DNA from: Haliclystus octoradiatus
Lineage: Eukaryota; Cnidaria; Staurozoa; Stauromedusae; Haliclystidae
DNA: 64,000 nucleotides
Reading direction: 5' to 3'
Assembly (NCBI GenBank): GCA_916610825.1
Contig: OU744453.1
Coordinates: 15,565,807 to 15,629,806 of the forward strand
Shown here: positions 11,358-23,920 of the stretch, one piece after another
How the letters are laid out: every line of letters begins with the position of its first letter
Position numbering within the stretch: position 1 is the first letter of the stretch
Notes under the pieces: model-generated
Told to the model about the DNA's origin: nothing
Seen by the model: only the letters and a program-made list of their open reading frames with translations
The model's database searches: none
Position numbers and translations under genes: made by a program

Positions 11358-12170
11358 AAATACCATACGAAGTGGATAATATTCCGGCTGCCAGAATCCT
11401 GATTACTAGCGATAATGTTCCGTGCGTCTTTTGCGCATGCGTTATCTGTTGTCTGCTTTTCTCTCACATTAGTTCAACATGCAATGGCGACGGACGCTCC
11501 TGCTCCTCGACCACGTTAATAACAATCCTGTTTTATTGTAGAATATATAAAAGAATTTAAAATGAAAGCGCTAGACGGGGAAAGCATTATAATATGAGAG
11601 ATTCACGACGCTAAATACCACACCAAACGTGCTCCTAAACTTATAGAAAAAGCAAACAAACTCGGCTTCGATTTTGAGTTTCAGAGTTTTGACTTTCGGT
11701 ATACGTCAAATCAGAATTAGTAGGCATATAGCACTCAGTTACAGGAGAAGAAAATAGCAAATGAGCTATTATCCCAAATTATTACAATCACCAAAGTAAA
11801 AATGTATTGAAATGTTATTAGCCTACATAAATATTCTCTGAAACCTTCAGAACGCCAACTCAAATATTGAAAACGCTTGGCCACGTCGCTGAAAAAGTTC
11901 GATAAATCAACACAGAATAAATTATGAATGCACAGATATGCTGAATATCGTTTCTGTCTTATATTTATTCCAAAACAGTCGATCAAATCTACGATGCTAT
12001 GAATTCTTTTTTACAAACTATTTAAGATTTAATTTGGATCGATCGACACGTCCATGTTTACTATCTATATACGCATGCGCAATGGACGCACGGAACATTA
12101 TCTTTTGAGAACAACTTTCCGGCAGCCGGAACAATATCCATCGCGAATACCATATTCATAGACAAACATC
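11358..12170. mobile_element. Foldback/TIR element, about 0.8 kb
   Basis: The left end (GGATAATATTCCGGCTGCC ... GATAATGTTCCGTGCGTC ... GCGCATGCGT) is mirrored at the right by ACGCATGCGCAATGGACGCA, GGAACATTATC and GGCAGCCGGAACAATATCC. The inverted arms are about 95 bp. The interior has no ORF that resembles a transposase. Probably a non-autonomous DNA transposon. Confidence 0.6.
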
Positions 12171-14105
12171 TTCATTATAATTTATTCCACCAGATCAACA
12201 GTCTAATCTACAAAACATGAAGTTGGAAGTTTTGTAAATGATACTGTTTGGTTAATAAGGTGAAATTAAACCGAGGAATTTATATCATTTATGAACTTGA
12301 GTAATTTGAATTTAGAAATAAGAAATTTATGGATCATAACTTACCAAAGTTTTCAAGCCTTGCGATGTGTACACTGTATCTGATTATAAATCTCAATTAA
12401 AGAGCTACATATCTTTCAGCTAGTAATAATATATACGGAGTACTAAATGTGTAACTAGGAGTCCAGGATTAGTCTCTTGGCAAAAAGTTCCATGTCGTAA
12501 GTTGTAGTATAGAAAGTTAAACGTGCAAGTCAAGTCCGGTATCATAATCGTCACCATCCAGTTGAAGAAATAAACACAATAACTTATTTTCTTTAATACC
12601 GATGTTATTGTGTAGTGCTCGATCTTTTTACCAGTTTTAAATAACTTGAAATTTAATTCTAAATTCAGTGTAGTGAAAATTATATTTTTTTTCCATCTGA
12701 AAATAATAACCGTCGAAGCAAAAAAAGCAAAAGATTTGAAAACGCTACACTGATAGAGGCTACATTCTGATTGGTCTAATAGGTGATGTCTCGCTTGTAT
12801 GTTTCGCGCCGACGGAATCCCTATTTCGTCATCGGATCATATCAATCAAACAGAGCCAGACACAGCGCGAAGGGTGGATTAACGTTGCTGTCTAACTCAG
12901 ATCCAACATATGGGGTTAAATTTTATTTTCTGTCGTAAACCAACTTAAAACCAACATATAACATTTTCAACCAACGCGTATCCAACTGACCAACGTTGGA
13001 TCAACGTTGATCCAATGTCGGTGTGTCCAGTGGGTAATAACACAAAAAGTTGTAGAAAAACTGAGCACACTGTCGACATCTGTTATTATGATGTTAAAAT
13101 TGTCAACAATAATGAAAGGAGGATGAACGTGCATCAATTTGCAGAAGTCAAATGGAGAGAAACAAATTTTTTGATGAAAGTTGCTGATCAAAAATATTAT
13201 CAATGAGCTAAGAGTTAATAATCACAAGTTATATTGCAGTTCTTTAACATTGCAGACATCATAGTATCTTTCTATGAAACATCGTTTTGAACTTCCTCGA
13301 AAGACAATTCCCGTTTCTATTGTTTAAATTTATTTCTGTTTACAAGCAAAGTGAGACAGTTGACTCGTATTGATAGATCGTGTTACCCTAGTAGCCGGGA
13401 CAACTTTTTGTCATGTAAAATGAAATAGGGGAGTAACTTGGGTAGGTGGGTAACTCTCCCTATGTAACTCTTAGGGAACTCTTATAAGAGATAGTTTATG
13501 ATCATGTAAGCTTTATAAGGCATGCTGATAAGTGATGCAAAATATGTCGACATAATAGTTCCCCTGATAGTGACATTGTTTAACAAAGCTGAAAATCTGT
13601 TTTTAGAATTTTGGAAGCAAGAGAGAGCTGTATAATGAGATTATTTGAGGATTACGATTTTATGTTTGAACAGTTTGATGTATAAGTACTGCAGGTACTG
13701 CTCTTGTCAAATAGAAAAGGTCACAGTCGTGTGTAAGTTATGTTCTTAATGACAGAACTATCGAATAAAATGATTATATCGATGGCTATGTCAACGTAAT
13801 TATCTGCATAAGTAAATAACAGGCCATCCTAAAGCGAAAGCACATCTATTATTCATTACGCAATGCATACTTTTTACATTGTGTATATAATTGTTAAGCA
13901 GGTCGTATCTTCAATCTATCTATTTATTGACATGAATTACCTAGTCAATCTGCTTATATAGTTAGAGAATAAATAATTAATCATTTTCATACAAGAAATT
14001 ACTTCAAAAAGAATTGAAAATGGTGATTATGTAGCTATATTTTCAACATGATACACAAATTATAATTTATGATATAATTCTATTGGAAATTAACGAATTG
14101 AAGAA
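12171..14105. other. Intergenic, with one solo transposon end
   Basis: Mostly featureless AT-rich sequence. Near 12960-13034 there is a patch of self-complementary AACGTTG-type words (CCAACGTTGGATCAACGTTG) ending in TCCAGTGGG followed by TA. That is the form of a DNA-transposon terminus with subterminal palindromes. I found no matching left end and no gene. The last 100 bases would hold the promoter of gene A. Confidence 0.4.
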
Positions 14106-17100
14106 ATGATTCTACCAATACGCATTGATATTTTTGCTTTTTTAACATTTTGTGCTGTAGTACGAAATTCTTTTAGTGCTTCACCTGCAATGCCAAACAA
14201 TTGTTTGCAACTTCAAATCTTTCCTCGTGGATTGAATGCTGATGAAGGTTTTAGCGAAATTCGTACTTTAACAACCAAATCTGAAAGAATATGCTCACAT
14301 AGATGTAGCTTAAATGGCAAATGTAATGGAATTATATTTAACGAAACAAGAATTACGAACAACTGCCGGTTGTTTACTGCTAACTTATCATATTCTATGG
14401 AAAGTGACAATCATTTGGAAGATGATAATAATACTCTCATGCATGTCAAGGTAAATTTTCCCTGTTGTTTTTGTTCTTATGACATGTCAATTATCTATGA
14501 TGTTAATTAATAAATGATTGCATGCTTATGAAGCCCTTATATAATGAGGGCGACATTCACTTATCAATTCTGTGTTTTTTTGGCTAATTGTCTTATTTGT
14601 GTTGAAGCTGTCTTTTTATTTTAAGACTTTTTCTAGATTTTTCTAGAACACTGTACAGAGGTTCTTGATTGCGCATATAGGAAGCTCCTTCAAATGAAAC
14701 CTATAGAACCAAATGGTTCGAAAGGGATGACGAAGACGTTCGATAAAAATTATTTGAAAATGTTTTGATGTTCATGCGATGCGACACAATGCAACAAATA
14801 CACTACATACCATCTGTTTTGATTAATGAAGATAATGTGTCTTATGAAATCATGGAATGTTTTTCTGAGCTATGATTGGCAGAGAGCTATTACGAAAAAA
14901 ACCTATAAAGATTAGTTTTAGCCTATACAGCTTAATCACGTGGGCCATACAGTTTAATTTTGGGCTACCATGGAAACGTAAATTCGAAAGAATCGAATGC
15001 TCATGACAACTTGACTCGAAAGAATCGAATACTTAATTAATTTTCTCAGATACTGTAAACATAAACGATTCAATTTCAAGGGTGTTTTCTATTCAAAATT
15101 AAATATGTATTTCATAAATGCGATTTGGAACTTAGTAATATGGGCTGTATCGCGTTATATTAACACTCGGCGTGCTGTGAGAGACGCGAAAAGCTTAAAA
15201 TCACTTGCCTAGCGGTTCGTGATTTTGTAACGCTTTTCTTGTGTCTCACTACGCATCGCTCGCGTTAATATAACGCGATACAGCCCTATTACCCGTTTCA
15301 TATCGCATAAATGTTATTTTTAGTGTTATTGGATTGATAGTCTAGAAGAATATTCTATTATTATAAATAAATATGAGGTTAGAAATTTAGATTTGGAACA
15401 TTACTGTAACGCTATAATTAGTAATGCACAAGTAAGCATGATGTAAACAAACTTCTAAACAATAGCATGTGATATTGTATGTGTTGTGTTATTGCATTGC
15501 GTGATCATTACACCTTTAGAAATTCAGTCAAATTGACCATTTTAAGCCTCGCCCTCTTTGCACCACTATAGGGACCCGTTTACTTTTTCCTAAGAGAGAA
15601 TGGACTGGAAAAACACCTGTGCTAACCGTCAATTCGATCCTCAAAAGTTTATCTGTTTTGAACCACCCTAATAATACATACATACATGCATACATACATA
15701 CATACATACATACATACATACATACATACATACATACATACATACATACATACATACATACATACATACATAGATACATACATACATACATACATACATA
15801 CATACATACATACATACATACATACATACATACATACATACATACATACATACATACATACATACATACATACATACATACATACATACATACATACATA
15901 CATACATACATACATACATACATACATACATACATACATACATACATACATACATACATACATACATACATACATTCATACATACATACATAAATACATA
16001 CATACATACATACTTTTGATTAAATATCTCTTTAATTATTTTAGGTTAAAGAAATCTACAAAATATATCCACCAGGTTTGTATGACTCAATGATAACATG
16101 ATAAAATCTTTTTATTTCATAATAATGGATTTATTGTAAAATAATGAACGCTGCCCGCTAAACAACGAATGTTCAACTACTGAAATAGTATACAACGCTA
16201 ACAGCCCAACACCATTATATAAAAAATAATCTTCACATGCACTGATTTTATATGGAATGTAAATCGCCGTGCCTGTGTGAATGTTTCTCCTCTTTTGACG
16301 CATTTATTATCTCATGAAGTGTGACGGTGTATATTTCAGAAGGACGGTAATATCCCGAACAGCGAGCTACGCTAATCATTTCTTCCATATTCGCATTGCA
16401 TAAAAAGATATCAAGGAATAGTAACAAAAATATGTGATATTTGCAGCCTTAGCTTTCATCCTTTTGTTGAGTAGGTAATTATGCACAGTTGTCATGGTGC
16501 TTCGATTGAATAGCACTGCTATTGTTTTAGCTTAAATAATGATTGGCTTGGCCCCATGTGGAAGCATTTAGCTATTGAATATTGAATTGACATAATATTT
16601 CAATGGATTTCAATGGAGCGTAAATCGTCGTGCATGTGTCTTTGTTTGCTTTCTTTTTACACCCTTACCACAAACATGCTTCAAAATATTTCAGGATAAA
16701 AGATAGCGACAAAAAATCAAACCAGTATTTTAATATCTTTTCTTTTTAATCAGAAGATGCAATTATGCTATTGCAAAATGTTGTTTAAAACGAAGTCTGA
16801 TGATCTTTTATCCTTAAATTTTTTCGAACCGATATTTTATTGCATATTGCAAAATGCTCTTGTCGGCTCCCATGATTAATTTCACACTAATTTACTCGCA
16901 TCGCATGTAACTGGGCACTAGTATATTACAGTATTACAAATCACGCGATCTTCACTTTCATTTAGAAATTTGTTCACATCAAAGTAATTATTTTTTCGCT
17001 GGGATTATTTGACCGGCCTTCGCAGTGATTGTGAATAGTAACGCATGCGTATTATGAACGAACAGTAACTTATAAACACTTTGGAACAAGAAAATGAAAA

Positions 17101-20100
17101 TAGATTAATTTGTTTGTATCGACCTAGACTTGAACCAGCATGATCTGCACGCTAGTCAGACGCACTCCCAATGAGGTATGCAGACGAAAATTCGTGAAAC
17201 AGACACAAATTTTATCTTCAATGGATAGATGTAGAGCAGTAGAGGACTGTAGAGGAGCTGTTTACTATTTAACAGATAGATGCTGGGTCCAGAGTTTTAT
17301 GTGCGCTGATACGAGCACGCTGGGTGCGTAATGAGACATGAAAGAGGCTTCATATTCACGAGCAACAAGCGAATGATGTTGGTCTCTTGATTGTTTCATA
17401 GCGCACAAAGAAATCGAAATCACTACAGGAGAAAACTCGAAGACGAAAATTGCTCGCCGAGGTAACTCAAACTTTTCTGATGCCTTCTCGTTTTCTCCTC
17501 ACGTACCTCTCGCGCAGCAAATTTCAATAGCTCATAGGAAACTGTGCGCCAATTGCTTTGTATTATAACTTGCATTACTTTTATAAACATTTACTTGACT
17601 TTCTTGCTCATGAAGAGCAATTTGAAAATTCCTGATCAAATTGGAAATTCTTATTCGTGATGTCAAGTTCAAGTTGTAAGATCGATTGCTTTTTCGAATC
17701 TAGTTTTGCTATGGTGACTTTGCGTCAAACTTTAAACAATCAAAGTGATGGAATTATTTTCGTTACAATACAGCAGTAATGCGCGAATACTTGTAAAACA
17801 ATAGCACATGCACATCGTGGTTTTGTACTGTGCTGATATAGCGATTAGTTGTCGTATCTCTATCCTATCAGATTATAAAATTATTTTCGTAATTATACAA
17901 ATGCAAATTTTGACATAGAATGTAGAATATATATTAGAATTGTCTTTTTATTCAGTGATTTGGACTTCATGGAGTGAATGGTCGAATAGTTGTGTTGCAG
18001 TTTTACCCCATGAGTGTGTGAAATATCGGAAACAAGAAAGACAAAGAGAATGTTATCCAACAGCGTCTCCAAGCTGCGATGGTATCGAGTATGAGGAATT
18101 CAATTGCCCTTCAACAAAATGTGGTAAGACACACCGTTACGCATTATAAATACATTTAGAACATAGCAAGGTTTTGCTATGAATAATTTTTGTTATCTGA
18201 TTGGTTAATGTCTATGAAGCTATCTCACTGCATCAAAGCGGTAAAAACAAACCAGGAGGCAAAAAGACAGCAGCTTTGAAAATTGAAATTGAACTTACCA
18301 AATAGTCAAAAATCGGCGCTGGTTATGTTCTAAACCAAATAGTCGGACAAATAGTTCACGGAAGGTGTGAACTATTTGTTTAGTGTTATACTAAACAGCT
18401 TTAATAGGACTTTATATTCGTAGAAATATTTTAACTTCTCAGGAAATATATATCCTTCAAACACTGTGAAATTCTAATACATGCCTTTGTAACATCTAGA
18501 TTGGATCATTATAACACTATATTATCAGGCATTGCAAAAAATCAATTACAAAAATTACAATCTGTTCAAAATTCGGCTGCACGTCTGCTCACTAGAACTA
18601 AAAAATACGACCACATAACACCTGTTCTAGTAGATCTCCACTGGCTTCCTGTCGGTCAAAGGATAAAATTTAAAATATTAATTACAACCTACAAAGCATT
18701 GAATGATATGTCACCAATTTATATCCAGGAATTGTTACATTTATACAAGCCTAATCGAGCGTTACGATCAGCAGACAAGAAGCTCCTTGTCCAGCCAAAA
18801 TGCAATTTAAAAACGTACGGAAACAGGGCATTCTGTTACATGGCCCCCGAGTTATGGAACAGTTTAACTATTGACATCCGTAGTTGTACATCTCTTTCTG
18901 AGTTTAAAACGAACATTAAAACCTTCCTGTTTAAGGAGGCTTACAATTTATGAAGCTGAGTTAATTATTTGATAATTTACATTTAGTATTAGTCAAAGCA
19001 TAGTCAACAGTAAAAAAAAAAAAAAAAAAAAAAATTATTCATTAAAGTAATCTAGTGTCCAAAGATTGTAAAATTAAGATTTAAGATTTCACCAAGATAT
19101 TATATTGTTATAATATACCTAACTGATATATACCCTTCATACCTATTATGGGGGTTCTATTGTAATTTCTCGATACTAATTAACTATATTGTAAAGCGCC
19201 ATTGGATTATTCTAAGAAATGGCGCTATATAAATTCATTATTATTATTATTATTATTATTATTTATATTCGTAGTAATATTTTAACTTCTCCTAAACTTC
19301 TAAAACTCAAGATAATATAGTGAAGTCCTATTAGATGTTACGAAAGCCGAATTTGGTTTGGAATATTTGCTATCAAACAGCCTGCTTGCTTTGCTTTTTG
19401 TTTTTAGATAATAGATATTATGTTCAATATACATAATTATCTAGTTCATCACCTAACCATGATACTTGCAACCTCACTTTCATTTATTTTTAATTGGATG
19501 GTTCTTTTATCTAAATCTATCTCTACAATTTACACAATAGTTCAGTAATGAAAAAATATTTCGGTGAAAAAAAGATTAAATTAGCAATTATAGATATAAA
19601 GCAATTTTGCCCCAACCAATTAAAAAGGCACAATTGTTTATATAGAGCTAAAATTTAAATCACAGAATTCTGTGCTTAAAAATTGTCTAGCAACTAAAAC
19701 ATTTCTTCCTCTTGTAGTTTTTCTTGAAATAGCTATTAATTAACAATGTACTCAAAAACTATTAAAGCCACTTGTTTAAAATGAATGTATGCTGCTTGTT
19801 CAGGTTGTTTTTAACAATCTGTATCAAGAAAAACATATTCTAAGAAGATTTAATTTAGTGAATTATAAGTAGGCGGCTATTGAATGTTCCTATGTTGATT
19901 CTTTTATGACATTGCCTCTCTGGATTGCGTTGCCAACTTTTTGGTAAAAAAACTCTTTGAACGAGGTTCATTGGTGTATACGTATGTACGTATACGCATC
20001 ACCTATAATATATTAGGTATGTTTCATTATTCTTTTTTTAGAATTTATGTTTAAATTAAATAATTAGTCTATATATAGTGTATGTGCAGGCAAATGACGT

Positions 20101-21398
20101 GCACGATGACATGCTGGATCGCACTGGAATATTCGCTGCCTCATTTGTATGTAATTATGTAAACATGTAAGCCTAGAAATTTCTGTAAACAGGATGTCCC
20201 TAGAATCTTCGTAAACTAGAGTATTCGTAATGTCAGCATAAATGTAATATAAAAACAGTGTAACTAATCATAACTAATACAGTATCGGATCAAACGTTCA
20301 AAAAAATCTAGATAAATTACATATGAAATCAATCTAAGAACTTTGAATAAGAAATTGATAATTAGCATAATTATCATAAGAATATAATCAAGACTCTATA
20401 AACATTTGGTATCGTTTTATATCTACAACTGTATTTGACTCATCCTCTACTCACTTGAACTACTTAGAGTATGAAAAAAACAAGGTATGAGACATAGTGA
20501 TATTTGAATATCTGGAAGAAAGATTTATAGTGCAATTATTAAGAACATTTTTCTTACATCTCCGCCAATACGAACATAGCATTAATAAAAAAAGGAATAA
20601 AAATCAAAGCATAAAATGAGAAACGAAGCCAATCATTTCCGCAGATAGTGGATATCCAGAATTGCTTCTACCGAGCTTGTGGAGACACGATGGATAGCGA
20701 TGGGTTTTTCCTGATGAAAACCGTTTACGTCACCCCACATATACGTGACCGATTTGATGTTCCACTTAGAATCTTCAAATTGCCATAGCCAAATTAGACT
20801 ATTAAGATTCATCATTGTATATAACTCTTTGAGGCTATATGTCACCGGATGTTTATAAATGCAAAATATACTTATCAAATTAAAATATACAAAATGTTAA
20901 TTATTTGACCAATTATAATTACTTGCTAATTATGTTTGAAATATTTTCAATGCATGTAATGATTATACACTATAGGCTGTTACCCAAGAATATATAAAGC
21001 ATTCACATTTTTATACTATTTGTTTGTGATACTCTGCTATAGGTTATTTACAATCATCATCTGAATGGGGAAGTCAATGTTTTAAATACAATAATGCTAC
21101 GTCAAAAATGGAAGTTCAATCTGCATGCGATGAAAGCTATACTTATGAAAATGGGAGGTTTTATTTGAGTGGAACAAACATGTGTATGCGAGCAACAGGA
21201 TTTTCAACTCATTCGTATTTCACACTATCTACATCGTGCAGTGATACGTACAGTCTGGTAACACATCAAGCAAACTTTAACCTCAAGATGACGCATGCAA
21301 TTAGTATGTGTGTTCATATTTTAAATGGAGGACAGGGGCCTGAAATTGTTACTTACCCTTTTTGTGACAAAAGTTGGTTAGAATTTAAATTCATATAA
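14106..21398 (+). CDS. Gene A: secreted PAN-like, TSP1 and ricin-like protein
   Basis: A five-exon model is in frame throughout (1068 nt, 355 residues): 14106-14450, 16045-16075, 17156-17323, 17956-18123, 21043-21398. Exon 1 starts with an ATG and a hydrophobic signal peptide. It continues with a cysteine pattern (NNCLQLQIFPRGL, SERICSHRCSLNGKCNGIIF) like a PAN/Apple module. Exon 3 has a second such pattern (NEVCRRKF, DRCRAVEDCRGAVYY, DRCWVQ). Exon 4 is a TSP1 repeat (WTSWSEWSNSC ... CVKYRKQERQREC). Exon 5 resembles a ricin-type beta-trefoil (SQCFKYNNATSKMEVQSAC ... NMCMRATGF ... TLSTSC). Exons 3 and 4 are both 168 nt and phase 1-1. The 31-nt exon 2 and the exon 3 acceptor are the weakest parts of the model. 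AATAAA at 21492 could serve polyadenylation. Probably an extracellular or matrix lectin-like protein; its partner is unknown. Confidence 0.7.
15137..15300. repeat. Hairpin MITE in gene A intron 1
   Basis: GGGCTGTATCGCGTTATATT at the left is exactly mirrored by AATATAACGCGATACAGCCC at the right. Inside is a second imperfect palindrome (GAGACGCGAAAAGC ... GCTTTTCTTGTGTCTC). The whole unit would fold into one long hairpin. The interior is similar in design to the hairpin at the end of R1. Confidence 0.65.
15675..16011 (+). repeat. (CATA)n microsatellite, about 335 bp
   Basis: Nearly pure CATA tetranucleotide repeats with single-base variants (CATG near 15686, TAGA near 15771, TTCA near 15974, TAAA near 15991). 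It ends 34 nt before the proposed short exon 2 of gene A, so it sits right against a 3' splice site. All six frames are open through it; these are not genes. Confidence 0.97.
17340..17520. repeat. Foldback repeat in gene A, related to 49320-49482
   Basis: The stretch around 17486-17515 (CTTCTCGTTTTCTCCTCACG, then TACCTCTCGCGC) is nearly the same as 49414-49437 (CTTCTCGTTTTCTTCTTACG). It is partly complementary to the upstream GGAGAAAACTCGAAGACG. I read it as an older member of the same hairpin MITE family. Confidence 0.4.
18411..19291 (+). mobile_element. 5'-truncated L2-like LINE with 30-bp target-site duplication
   Basis: A 30-bp direct repeat (starts TTTATATTCGTAG, one mismatch) at 18411-18440 and 19262-19291 brackets the insert. 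The insert starts inside the reverse-transcriptase ORF and ends with an A-run at 19012-19034. After that comes a 3' region with a small hairpin (GCGCCATT ... AATGGCGC) and a GGCGCTATATAAATTCATTA motif running into (ATT)n. That is the usual 3' end of L2/CR1-type LINEs. The coding part (to TGA at 18951) includes LIHAFVTSRLDHYN, QNSAARLLTR and LVDLHWLPV. It sits in the last intron of gene A, sense to it. Non-functional because it is truncated. Confidence 0.9.
20633..20849 (-). CDS. Unrecognised exon-like ORF X1 (family X)
   Basis: A minus-strand open stretch after a plausible acceptor (ACATATAG at about 20850). It encodes about 70 residues with good protein-like composition (LKELYTMMNLNSLIW, SKWNIKSVTYMWGDVNGFH) and ends at TGA. 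It lies antisense in the last intron of gene A. It shares a recognisable pattern with two other minus-strand stretches at 34670-34900 and 49628-49760 (KELYTMMNLN against KDFKHIIDIH, and a KWNI motif). I do not recognise the family. It may be the last exon of a minus-strand gene or a gene fragment. Confidence 0.3.
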
Positions 21399-21659
21399 TT
21401 ACATTTCTTTGCACTTCAATTGAAGACAGACGACTTTATCTGAGTAGATATCTATTAATAGCAACGGCACTTTTTAAGTTTTCATAAATTGAATAAACAC
21501 TGTATTCATCATCAAGAATTTTTTAAGATTAACTATTTGATTATTACATTCTGCTGAGAACTCTACTGTTTTAAGTCATGTTATCATGACTCTGTAATAT
21601 AATTCATATCTACTTCAAATAAAGAAATCTTTTTTATTCGTCCATTCTCCCAAAATTTA

Positions 21660-21958
21660 AAAAACACATCATCATTATCATCATCATCATCATCTGCAAA
21701 TTCTGTAATGAAAACAAATTTGACGATGAGTTGCACCTTCTGTTCCAATGCATTAATAATACCGATCTTCTACTTGATCAATTTTTCAAAACAGTTGATG
21801 AAGTATTTAAAAACTTTACACAGATTGATACAAAAGAACAGTTAAATTTATTGTTTACCAAAACATCATCCCGAATCACAAGAAGACTTTTTTATCTCGA
21901 AGTCATTAAAAAGCGACTTTCTGAAAGTCAAGTTGATGATATTATCTATAGTATGTAG
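21660..21958 (+). pseudogene. LINE ORF2 C-terminal fragment
   Basis: The frame reads CKFCNENKFDDELHLLFQC, a CCHC-like cluster found at the C-terminus of many non-LTR retrotransposon polyproteins. A helical tail of about 65 residues follows, ending at TAG (21956-21958). A short (CAT)n run lies at its 5' edge. No reverse-transcriptase core remains. It lies just downstream of gene A. Confidence 0.6.
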
Positions 21959-21960
21959 TA

Positions 21961-22136
21961 CAGTGAAACCTGTATATAACAGCCAGCTACGAGTGGTAGA
22001 TAAATTGACCACTATAGACAGGTTGCCTTTATATACAGGTTGGATTCAATAGAAAATACTATTTTAGATATTGCAAGAGTGACCACAATAGACAGGTGGC
22101 TGCTGTATAGAGGTGACCGTTATAACAGGTTTGACT
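21961..22136 (+). mobile_element. pogo-like MITE, copy 1
   Basis: It starts CAGTGAAACCTGTATATAAC after a TA and ends GTTATAACAGGTTTGACTA before a TA. The internal text includes GACCACTATAGACAGG and GAGTGACCAC. The same element is at 57882-58060 and, inverted, at 61420-61597. CAGT-type ends with TA target duplication fit the Tc1/mariner-pogo group. No transposase. Confidence 0.75.
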
Positions 22137-22374
22137 ATAATATAAATAATTCAATGGATATGTATAAATAAGACTACATCTTACAAACCTGTGACACATC
22201 CTGTATTTAATTTGGATATATTGATAATAAATGAAACAACAAACATCATCATCATCTGTGCTCAGGAGCACTAAATCAAAAATTGAATTCGAATCGCATC
22301 ATGACAATGGACCACCCTGTTCAGAGTTGATTTAAAACATTTCAGGACCGCGTCTAGTTCATACTATGATAAGA

Positions 22375-22706
22375 TCCCCGGGGGGTAACTTCCATACTTT
22401 GGGTATACGGGGACGTTCAAATATTAAAGGGTACTTTTTTCAACTTCCATAAAACATTTTTTGGGGTATGCTTAGTCAGAAGTTTTTTTTGAGGTATCCT
22501 TTTGACGCCTTTGCAAGTTTTTCATGGTGCAAAAGAAATTTCGCATATGAAATTTTTTTCTTTACCTTTTTTGGTTAAATTTGCCATTCGTAAACTTTAA
22601 TATATTTGGAGTATCTTTTTCATCATGTGCAATTTTTTATGATCATTCTGCCAAAGTTCCATTTGAACGACCCTGTCGAAGCTCAATGGAAGCTATCCTC
22701 CCCGGG
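22375..22706. mobile_element. CCCCGGGGGG-ended MITE, copy 1
   Basis: Inverted ends CCCCGGGGGGTAACTTCCAT (left) and ATGGAAGCTATCCTCCCCGG (right) enclose an AT-rich interior with TTTGAGGTATCC-like words. It is related to 43084-43383 and more loosely to 23724-23920. Non-coding. Confidence 0.55.
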
Positions 22707-23723
22707 GATAAGATGGCATGAATGGAATATACAAGGACTCTGATGCAGCTTTGAGAATTTACATGCAATAACAGCACGAACAACATTTTTGAGTAAATGT
22801 CAATATTTTCTGAGTTACAGGACAATCATCAGCAAAAAGTGAAATAAATATGTTAATCAAAATTTAACCAATATATATATATATATATATGCCCTTTGTA
22901 GCCACTAAACACCAGTGACATCGTTACAACTCCGAAAGTTTAGTTGGTAATAACGTTAATCTAGATTAATTAAGGTTAAATCAAATATTCATTAAACATT
23001 AAAATCGAAATGGTAAGTTTGTTTTACAAAGTTTGTTATATTTGATAGATGATATGTTTCATTGAAATGTATGATATGATATGATATGATATATTTATTT
23101 GTCGTAAGGTCTCCGTCAAATGAAGCCAACATTTTGCCAGCTTTTTCCCAGCATCTTGTGGAAAATGCTGGCTTCTTTTGGCCACCCTATTTATAGAACT
23201 TTAGATGCATTTTCACAATATTTAGTGAAATTTTTCACAACAGCACGATCGATGAATAGAAATGATCAATTTTCAAGAGCAATTTTAATATCTCTGCGAT
23301 GGAAGACACACTACGACATTCAGAAGGGCAACCAAAAGGAAAGATATTACTTCAAAGAGAATAATTTGGATTAATAGAAATTTAAATCGAGTGACGCCGA
23401 AAATGATTTCTCCTTTTAGAATTGATTTCCTTCCGGCTCCGGATGCTGGTTTCATTTGGCAACCCCAGCCTTGATGCACAGCATTGTTGATGGGTTCCAT
23501 AACCTTACATATTACACAAATGAGAGAGATGGGGTGATAATTCTACTTCATAGAAGACTTACGTTTTTTAAAAATGGTACTATATCTGTTTTCCATATTA
23601 ACTTAATTGATGCTATACAGCGCTGATCTACGATGCGTATCATATTTTACTTACACACGGATTTGGAATTACCTTATCAGATCAAGGTCCAAATTTAAAT
23701 ATTGATAGATTACAAAACAGACG

Positions 23724-23920
23724 CCCGGGGGGTACTTCAATACCCTTTTGCACGGCCGGGGGTGTGCCATTTTGAAAATCCCGCTAGTACCCCCAAAATA
23801 GCAGGGTTTGCTCAAAACCGTACTCCGAAATTGCCAAAAATGTGTCATTTCCAGGCATTTTGCCTGAAAAATGCCATTTCCACGCCTCGCAGAAGGGGTC
23901 TGGGCACCTCACAGCGGGAA
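23724..23920. repeat. Diverged CCCGGGGGG-type repeat
   Basis: This begins CCCGGGGGGTACTTCAATAC, like the two better-preserved elements of this type. It contains tandem-like, related phrases (AAAATGTGTCATTTCCAGGC, AAAAATGCCATTTCC). The right boundary is uncertain. The short ORFs crossing it are not credible genes. Confidence 0.35.

Noticed and set aside
15528-16093. Tyr-Ile-His-Thr and Met-Tyr-Val-Cys repeat ORFs
   Set aside because: Products of the (CATA)n microsatellite in gene A intron 1, open on both strands.
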